DNA of 64,000 bases from Lepeophtheirus salmonis (Eukaryota > Arthropoda > Copepoda > Siphonostomatoida > Caligidae). Position 1 is the first letter of the stretch. Each line of letters opens with the position of its first letter. Shown here piece after piece: positions 56,423-64,000 of this stretch. The notes beneath the pieces are model-generated. The model saw only the letters and a program-made list of their open reading frames with translations, did no database searches and had not been told where the DNA came from. Position numbers and translations under genes: made by a program. The stretch covers positions 8,522,363 through 8,586,362 of the forward strand of contig NC_052135.2 in assembly GCF_016086655.4 (NCBI RefSeq). Reading direction: 5' to 3'.

Positions 56423-56825
56423 TAAATCGTGTGTATTTTTTAGCCGGCACGTTTATTTTTATTTTGAAAAAATTACAGAATTAACTTTCTTTTCCTCAGC
56501 TGTTGTAATTATTATTTTATTCCTGAGGAGTGAACTTCATTTCCTACTACATTCAATTATATGATTGAACATTCGTGTGTGCTCATATAAGACGGAGCGT
56601 AACCCTGATGATTTATTGCAGAGTTATGATAGTATGCCCTTGTTGGACTTAGAGTAGCATCAGGGATCGACATCAGAGTAATTCCATCAAATGTCTATGT
56701 TTATATCATTTTCTCCTTCCTCCTTTGTCACAACTCATATTAGCTGATCAAATGAAACCTCCAAAACATTCTTCAAATTGTCAGGGTTACAATGTTGATT
56801 ATGTCAGAAAAAAACACTCTTGAAA
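56423..56825. mobile_element. family A MITE, copy
   Basis: The left end TAAATCGTGTGTATTTTTTA, then TGAGGAGTGAACTTCATTTC, GAACATTCGTGTGTGCTCAT, GGGATCGACATCAGAGTAAT, CATATTAGCTGATCAAATGA and AACATTCTTCAAATTGTCAG. Same orientation as 48611-49045. The right terminus is lost. Confidence 0.6.
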
Positions 56826-57970
56826 TAAAATACATCAGCTGAGCACACATCTTTAAATAACGGAAGTACATCTATTACGCAAGATAAGTGCATGGGACAA
56901 TCCAATTATGACGTAGATCTCTGTTAGATATTTAAAACGGTACTAATATAATTTACAAAGTGGGATCTGCAGTGAATAGAATAATTTTCTTTTTTAAAGT
57001 TATATAAATATTATGTAAGTACATTATATATTTATCAGTCCAGAGCAATGGTGATGACAACAAGTCAAATAACAAACATAATACAGGTTTCCTAGTGCTG
57101 AGTGAATGTTTATAAAAGCTAAAGGGATGACACTTTCTTATCAAAAACTAGCCCTAGTACACGGAATTTCCCGGAGCAATTAGTGTCTACTAATTGACAA
57201 TTTTTTCTTAAACAAATATAAAAAATAACTTCCAAAGAAACCCCCCGTATTACTCTCCTTACAGTTTTGCATTGGTAAATATATTAGCTAGAAATTCGGG
57301 AGAGCACACAGGTTCAATAGGGATGCTAGCATATCGAAAATTTGAGTATTGATATTTTTTATTTCAGAATTATAAGTTAAATAGTTTATGTTTCTTTTTT
57401 TCTAATTAGTTAAATTAAAATTTCCGTTGGACTCTATACAATCTAAAAATAAATTTATTAGTTACGAAGGTAATAAATATTTGATGGAAATAAATACAGT
57501 AAGTACTTATGTAATTCAAAATGAATGTTATTTTAAAAAGAATATAAATTCAATTTGTTTTCCTTTTTGGAATACAGAATATTGATAATATAGATTGATG
57601 AGGTAATATTCAGAAAGATTGGATTTCAATTTTGTGAGGTACATCCAGAGCTTCTGAGTAAGCCCTTTTTTGATTCAACAAATATATGCAGAATTAATTG
57701 TATCTAAGCATACTAAAGTTCTCAAGGTTTATGTTCTTTGAAATGTTATATAATGCTTAAATATGAAATTGCTTGAAATTCCGTTTCTAATGTATTTAAC
57801 AACTACTACAAAAGTAATACTTGTTAAATACTCCGTATATATCTAAAACCTATTACTCTACTCCCAATATTAATAATTATATTCTTAATACAATATCGAC
57901 GTTCGTTCCTTGTATCAACAAACCTGTCATATATTATTAACTTCTTATTAGGCTCTTAACAAACTAGATA
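56826..57970. other. DNA upstream of the arrestin exon, nothing recognised
   Basis: No coding, RNA or repeat signal assigned. Confidence 0.4.
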
Positions 57971-58330
57971 TACAGGGTGGTTTATAATTATTGTCCAATT
58001 AAAAAAAACATTCACAGATAATTATTGTTTGTATTAGCATATGAATGAATGTGTTTTTACATGCTCAATATAGTCCTACAATTGAAACATGTGTGTCCCC
58101 TTGTTCAGACACTTGAGCCACTTCCTCACTGACTTGCAGCTCGTATGCAAAAGTCTTCCGGAGTTTTAACCAGTACAGCTTCCATGGCTTATTCCAGGAG
58201 TCATTAGAGAGTCTGGAATTGAATAGACCTCCCCTAGAACATACCCTACATTATGTTATCAAAGGGGATGAAGATCAGGGGAAGATTGAGGCTAAAAGTG
58301 CAAAATTATATTTGCACCGTTTTTGCACTT
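57971..58330 (-). pseudogene. Tc1/mariner transposase, C-terminal piece with element end
   Basis: The left edge TACAGGGTGGTTTATAATTA looks like a transposon terminus. The minus strand gives PQSSPDLHPL, a stop, YNVGYVLGEVYSI, then MEAVLVKTPEDFCIRAASQ in another frame. PQSSPDLNPLDYxVW is the third catalytic motif of one mariner-like group. The N-terminal part is absent. Confidence 0.55.
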
Positions 58331-58359
58331 CATTAGCAGTGTGATACTATTAGTTATTA

Positions 58360-58540
58360 GTTAGAAAAATAAAATACATCTGAGCTCTCTAGCTTACGTA
58401 CAAGTCAAGAAAATAAATTTATAATATGATTGACGAATTTCCATTCGTGCACACCAAGCAGTTGGGCTCTCCAGGAGCACCGTCTACGCTGTCATCAAGT
58501 CCAAAAACGTTGGAGAGAAAGAAGGGCTAGGTCGAACTAT
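58360..58540 (+). mobile_element. family B mariner-like element, N-terminal scrap
   Basis: CTCTCTAGCTTACGTACAAG, GATTGACGAATTTCCATTCG, CACCGTCTACGCTGTCATCA and AACGTTGGAGAGAAAGAAGG match the 5' transposase region of the family B copies at 24284 and 55326. Nothing of the remainder follows. Confidence 0.65.
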
Positions 58541-59019
58541 TTTAATTACATAATTATTTCTATTTATAAAATTTAATAAGCCTTCTCTCTTCCAAAAGAA
58601 TGACTAAAGGTTAGTTTTCTCTTAATACAACACATATTGCTTAAAGAAGTTTAAAAGAAAAAGAAAATTTTAAAAAATCGATTAGAAAATAGACGATTTC
58701 TTTTATTTATAAATTTATTTTTTAATAAACGCCCTTTAATTAAATAATTGAAGATCAACATATTGTGTACTATGTACAGGACGGAGCGTCAATACTCTTA
58801 AAAAATAACATCAAATTAAACTAATATGTCAATTAGAAATTTAGAGATATCATTGTAAAAAATTTCGTGAAAAATTATTAATTAATTATCAACAAAGTTT
58901 TCTTAAAACATTGGTTGCTCATTTTACAGAGAAAAGAAAGTAAATAGATGTAAGAAATTTCTTAATTTATTGAAGTCTGGCATGCCTCCTAACATTATTT
59001 TAGTGATGCTAAAGTTTTA
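58541..59019. other. AT-rich DNA, nothing recognised
   Basis: No signal assigned. Confidence 0.4.
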
Positions 59020-59580
59020 TTTTATTGTAGTTCTATTGAACCTCACAAAATCATCGGATTTTGGTCAATAAAGGTCTGATTCACTATGACGTATCTAAGG
59101 AATGCAAAAGCTAGAGTTAGTGTTGGTATAGGTGGCTATCAGTCGTCCAGTAAGGTACACCTTATCTTTTGGGGACAAAATTAATAGTATTTAGTTCGTG
59201 CGACCATCTTTTGGAAAAGTGTCCACTTGTGTGGGAATTCCCCCTCTAGCTAAGATATTTATGCCTTACCTAAGGATATTACTCACTATCTCATGTCAAA
59301 TATGATACAAAATTGGAATGAGACTCATTTCCGGATCTTGTGGAGCAACAAGTTTTAGCCTCCATTCAGCCCAAATTTGAATTCAATGGATTATTTTCAT
59401 CTAGTTAATGTTGGAAGACAAGGTTTTCAAGAAGTCCATCCTAATTTTGATGTACTGAAAGTCTGAGTAATTTGGTAATGGGGCAACATTCTCGTGGAGA
59501 TAGCCGCAATGGCTACTGTAATCTCTTGCCTAACATACTCAAGCCTGTAGTTTCTGGAAAAGGCGACACTTAAACTCTTT
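59020..59580 (+). pseudogene. degenerate Tc1/mariner transposase, catalytic half
   Basis: Across frames the plus strand gives NAKARVSVGIGGYQSSSKVH, LIFWGQN, then WNETHFRILWSNKF, a stop where Trp is expected, PPFSPNLNSMDYFHLVN (third catalytic Asp), and GFQEVHPNFDVLKV. This is the C-terminal half of a mariner-like transposase with many breaks. No ends were found. Confidence 0.55.
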
Positions 59581-59799
59581 TTTTTTCTTTTTTTTTTGCC
59601 TATTATTATATGATATTCAGTAGTACTCTTGCAAAAGTTTAGGTTACTAAGTATAGATATACAAAAGTTATATGTGATTATATATCACAAAAGTATTTTG
59701 TGTTCACCCTGTATATTTAGATACATATGTACAGAGAAAATTAATGTATGGCAATTTGCAATGATGCTGTTCACTTATTAAAATATTAAGTCTGAATAT

Positions 59800-60480
59800 A
59801 CCCTGGCTGTCAAGAAGTTTTTAAACATGACTTTAATTGTATTTCGAGAGGTATTGGTTAATTTATATAAAAGTTGCGTTAACAAAAAAAAGAACAGCTG
59901 ATTATTTACCTTTACACCACGTTATTTAACAAGTCTCTAGGATTAACGAAATGGAGAAAAAATGGCAAGAAGTGGCTCGTTTAGTCTGCGCCGGATTTTA
60001 GCTATTCTGATGCTGTAGAGAACCACTGTTTAATGTTAGGGTTAAGGTTTTGGTGAAGAACAGTGACTGTTTGTCATCTATCACGGGTAAAAAAGTTTTT
60101 TTCAAAATAAGAAGATGTAAATGACGGATTTTGAATCATGCCTAAAAAACGGTCTTTGACATATTGAACGATATTTATTTTTATAATGTTGGTAATCTCC
60201 CAACATTTTTTTTTTCACATTACTTTATTTTGTGATGTGTGCTTTTTTAAAAGTCTTAATATCTTATATTAATTTGTAAATTTTTTGTCGTTGAAACATA
60301 CAAACTTCATCCCATCAAAGATATTTGGATCCTCTAAGATGACCCCTGGACAATGTACGAAGCTTAGTATCACCTTTCATTCGACTGAAAATAGCTTTTT
60401 GTCATCTATCACCCATCATGCGGCTGAACGGTTATTTATTTTTATAATGTTGGTAATCTCCCAATTTCACTATTGTGTGT
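59800..60480. repeat. diverged direct repeats, possible Tc1-like remnant
   Basis: TTTTTATAATGTTGGTAATC followed by TCCCAA occurs near 60180 and again near 60441. TTTGTCATCTATCAC occurs near 60069 and near 60399. The blocks therefore form two diverged tandem copies. MEKKWQEVARLVCAGF, starting near 59951, could be the start of a Tc1-like transposase but nothing after it confirms this. Confidence 0.4.
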
Positions 60481-61396
60481 GGATCAAATCAAGAACCCGT
60501 TGACGTTGGTTTGGGATTTTTTTTAATTTGTTGAAAGGGGTTGAAAGACAATTAAAAATCAAAATTATTTTTTCCCTATCAAATATTTTTTTCGCAAATT
60601 TTGGATTGTAAATTTTTGAGTATTTTTACTGAAATCTGTGCAATAAATTAGGCATTACTATGTTCTAATTTATTATAGCAAGTTGATTTACTTCAAAGGA
60701 AATTCCTTGATTTGTGTATGTTAGTCGGTTGTATGTATATTTTAGATAATGATTATAGCGTGTTTATTTTAGCTCCTTCGATGTTTGCAATTTTTTGTAA
60801 AAATTGTTTTCCAGTGTTTTATGTTTCAAATGAATACAAATTGGATCTTGGGGCTTTCATTGTGGGGGATAATTTTAAACTAGAGTTTTTATTTATGATT
60901 TTATTTTACCATTCCCTCTAAAAATTTTATTTTAACATAATGTTATATATGTTTGGTACATATTTGTCTATATAAAGTGATGGATAAAAAATAAAAATAA
61001 TAATAATCATTCATAGTAATTATAGTTTTCTTTTTTCAAAATTTGATGTTCGTTCTGAATATGCGGATATATTTTATATGCATTAATCACATTCTCTAAA
61101 AATGAAGTTTAAAGGTTAAAAATCCCATCTTATTCTAGGGGTATGGTTTGAAAAAGAATGACGCCTCGGTTTTCAATTGTTTTTTTACATCAAAGGAACT
61201 TTTCTGAAGCTTAAACTATTAATTAGTCTTTTAACTTACAAAAGAGTATTTAATACTGCAATATTGATTTGTATTCCTTTATTTTTTGAAAGCGGATTTT
61301 TTTTTTTTTAGTTTTTCAAATATCCATGTTAGGGTGTGGATAGTTTAAAATTCCATGATAATGCATTATATTGTAAAATAAGGAGGAAAATATATA
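60481..61396. other. AT-rich DNA, nothing recognised
   Basis: An open frame at 60712-60921 is hydrophobic with no recognised domain. Confidence 0.4.
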
Positions 61397-62274
61397 ATAG
61401 GTTGGCGAAAAAGTAATTCTGCATTTACCACTCTTTTCGTAACTAAGTATATCTTGTTCATTATTGATCATGTCGGATAATGCGATAAATCATAGTAAAG
61501 GTGTGTGTATGTTTATACTACAAACCCTTTTTGACAGTATTGGGGTTGGCCGGTTCAGTCGTGAATTCTTGTGGGTCGAGTATGGAGGTATCAAAGGAAG
61601 AAATTCCTCATATTTCTTCTTTTTACTACCCGAAAGGGACTAACAGTTCGAAAGCGACCAAGAAAATTTGAAATATATACGGGTCGATATTGTTACAGTT
61701 CGTATTACACGATTTTACACGTGGTTCAAGCGATTTTGTTCTGGTGTAGTGAAAGTGAATGATGCACCACGCACTGTTAGGCTGGTCGTCGAATTTGTAA
61801 ATTAAATCATGGAAAATTTCGAGATAGACCGTCATGTTAGCAGTGGTAGTATCGCCCAGAAGCTGAATATTGATCATAAAACCCTTTTGAACCATTTGCA
61901 GAAGGCTGGATACAAAGAGAAACTCGAATGGAAGTGAAACTGTGTTTCATCAAGACAATGCCAGACCGCACAAATTTTTTGATGATGCTCAGTGAGCTCG
62001 AATTGGAAAATCTTAATCATCCACTCTGTAATACCTGGCACCAAGTGACGACCACCTGTTCCTGTCTATGCCTAACGCGCTTGGTTGTAAAATTTGGCAA
62101 CAACCGAGGGGTGTAAAAATTGGTTGTCCGAGTTTCAAGGACTTCTACGAAAAGGGCATTATGAAGATAGATTTTCCTTGGAAACAAGTTATCAACTGAA
62201 TCGGATGATTGTAACTTTTCATATGATGGATTGAAATAATGTGAAAAAACCGAAATTACTTTTTCCCAAAATAG
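61397..62274 (+). mobile_element. mariner element with both ends, internally deleted
   Basis: The left end ATAGGTTGGCGAAAAAGTAAT and the right end ATTACTTTTTCCCAAAATA are imperfect inverted repeats of the irritans/Hsmar-like mariner type. Transposase pieces on the plus strand: SSGSIAQKLNIDHKTLLNHL and QKAGYKEKLEW (second DNA-binding helix set) near 61835-61930. Directly after come a frame-shifted HQDNARPHKFFDDAQ (second catalytic Asp, near 61950) and YLAPSDDHLFLSMPNALGC (third Asp, near 62030). The region between the DNA-binding part and HQDNARPH, with the first Asp, is deleted. Length is 878 bp against about 1.3 kb for an intact mariner. Confidence 0.75.
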
Positions 62275-62564
62275 TAAATAAATTTAAATAGATAAACAAT
62301 TGAGCTTTAAAGCACTATTTTGTGAAAGCTTTATTGATTATTTCCTTAATAATATAAAAACTCAAATCGATTATGCATTCGAACTAAATCTTTTGAAAGT
62401 AAATAATCTTATGTTAATTAAACCCTGGTTATTTGCTCTTCAAAACAGTTACTTTGGCGTAAAAACAATTTAAAAGTCAAGACGTTATTAATTTTCAGTA
62501 CAAAAACCCTACAATATGTCGGTTTTTTAACCGTTGGATTACATTTTCTCCAAATTGAATGATC

Positions 62565-63150
62565 AAAAATAAATACATATTTGAAATTGATATAAAATTT
62601 GGGAAAAAGAAAACTAACTTTATTGTGAATTGTTGATTAAATTTTCAAAGTCAAAAGTGGGCTCAAGCCTATAAAAAGGTTAAAATACTTAAATGTTTCA
62701 AATTAAAAATTCTGAAAACGAGATTTGATACAAAAAAAACTAATTTTAGATTCGTAATTAGCTTTTTAACCTTTTACGCCTATATGTGACTAATTAGCCA
62801 CACTCTAAATAAATAAAAAATCGAGCTTGGAAACAGACCAAGGAGGTTGAAAACATGTTTCGTTTACATTTTGAGTTATTTTTACATCAGAAAAGCACCC
62901 CACTTCACAGTCAAAACAAAAACATTGGTGCTTCATATACGTGCATTTTGAAATATTTGAATATTAAAATTGACATAAAATTAGGGGAAAAAAAATAACT
63001 AACTTTACTTTGAATTATTAATTTTTTCAAAATCAAAAGTTGGCATATAAAGGTTAAAAACTCAAAAAATTTAGACATAAAATCCTCAAAAACCATATTT
63101 AACACAAAAAAAACCATTCACTTATTCATATTCAGCTTGTTAAGAGCTAC
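62565..63150. repeat. diverged tandem duplication, about 383-bp offset
   Basis: GATATAAAATTTGGGAAAAA, ACTAACTTTATTGTGAATTG and TCAAAGTCAAAAGTGGGC near 62590-62660 recur as GACATAAAATTAGGGGAAAA, ACTAACTTTACTTTGAATTA and TCAAAATCAAAAGTTGGC near 62972-63042. Non-coding. Confidence 0.6.
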
Positions 63151-63336
63151 AAGCATTGAACATGAAATACCTAGGTTGATTTATATATTTCTGGCCTAAA
63201 CTACACTAAGTGTTGCCAGGTGCAATTTCACATTTCCTTTGGTAAGTTTGACAATTTTGTAGCATAAGCGTACTCGAAATTTTTGGACGTCATTTGTGTT
63301 GTTTACAGTGACTTGAAAAAATAACTTGCCAAAAAA

Positions 63337-64000
63337 ATGGGGATTAAGTTGTGAACATTTACGCGCGATCATTTTTCACAACTTTGGACGTGGATTATCA
63401 CGACAAGAGTGCATTGATGTACTTAAATCTTTATATGGCGATGAAGCACCATCCTATCGCACTGTAAAAAATTGGGTTTAATGAATTCAATCGTGGCCGG
63501 CACTGGCTCAAAGAAAAACCCCGTGAAGGTCGGCCAAAAATGGCAGGTATGCCAGATAACATTGATGTCTTACGTGAAGTGATAATGCAAGATTGTCATG
63601 AGACATATCGTGAGATAGAGGAATACTTGGGCTTTCTTCCGCCAGCATTCATTCGATATTGCACGTAAACCTAGCCGTTAAAAAAAAAGTTTGTTCTCGT
63701 TGGATCCTGCACAATTTGACAATCGCTCAAAAGAAGGCGCATGCCGATTTGTGCAAATAAATGTTGAAAAAAATACGCTTGCGGTACTTCAAAAGACGTA
63801 TATAAGATCGTCGCAGGTGACGAATCTTGGATCAATGTGTATGAGCTCAAAACAAAAAACAATCGAGAGTGTGGGTCTTCGAAGACGAGCCAAATCTAGA
63901 AAAGTTGTTCGTGGAAGAAGCACTTCGAAGCAAATGGTCGCATGTTTCTTCGGCAAAATGGTTCATTTGGCGACTGTTCCACTTGAGTATTGTAGGGCGT
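63337..64000 (+). pseudogene. mariner transposase, 5' part, cut by the window edge
   Basis: The plus strand opens with MGIKL at 63337, then FHNFGRGLSRQECIDVLKSL, YGDEAPSYRTVKNW (first DNA-binding domain), KENPREGRPKMAG, NIDVLREVIMQDCHETYREI (second domain), LAVKKVCSRWILHNL and VAGDESWINVYELKTK (first catalytic Asp). Frameshifts interrupt it, beginning with an extra base at NW|FNEFNRG near 63475. The rest of the catalytic domain lies beyond base 64000. It belongs to a different mariner lineage from the elements at 30541 and 61397. Confidence 0.75.

Noticed and set aside
61626..61895. Minus-strand 89-codon open frame
   Set aside because: Antisense shadow of the mariner transposase pieces on the plus strand at 61397-62274.
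1..64000. CRISPR arrays, operons, phage or bacterial defence systems
   Set aside because: No spaced direct repeats, no clustered long frames and no ribosome binding sites; gene structure with introns and element content are eukaryotic.

Overview
The window looks like AT-rich arthropod nuclear DNA. A copepod such as the salmon louse is my best guess, from the mix of Tc1/mariner, gypsy and LINE relics plus a spliced arrestin gene; this is inference from memory of repeat content, not a database match. There are no bacterial features: no operons, no ribosome binding sites and no CRISPR array.

The only host gene I can support is an arrestin on the minus strand. Its first visible exon is at 54451-54866 and its last at 7043-7934. 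The two join in frame at a consensus GT/AG pair and restore the arrestin finger-loop motif RYGRED. The intron between them would be about 46.5 kb (7935-54450), so nearly three quarters of the window is one intron. The predicted protein is about 435 residues, with an 80-residue Glu/Lys-rich N-terminal extension and substitutions at all four polar-core positions I can align by eye.

The intron and both flanks are filled with mobile elements of different ages. Left part (7.9-26 kb): a copia gag relic, a degenerate but nearly full-length Tc1/mariner transposase, a LINE reverse transcriptase relic, an N-terminal Tc1/mariner piece, MITEs and dispersed repeats. Middle (24-31 kb): members of a small mariner-like family (called family B here), a 1.26-kb mariner-like element with clean terminal inverted repeats and TA target sites (27749-29007), and a mariner relic with its own end. 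At 31610-36090 lies a 4.5-kb Ty3/gypsy retrotransposon with nearly identical 220-bp LTRs, complete protease, reverse transcriptase, RNase H and integrase motifs and two single-base frame breaks. It lies between the two ends of a Tc1-like transposase whose middle is missing. Right part (36-54 kb): a gag relic, two LINE pieces in opposite orientation, more family B copies, a perfect 40-bp inverted repeat and several copies of a MITE family (family A here).

Beyond the arrestin start (55-64 kb) there are more family A and B copies, three degenerate Tc1/mariner relics, an internally deleted mariner with both ends, and the 5' half of another mariner transposase cut by the window edge. No gene cluster or pathway is visible. 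Points most worth a second look: the arrestin's altered core and giant intron, the perfect inverted repeat, the gypsy element's broken Tc1 frame, and the uncharacterised MITE and SINE-like families.
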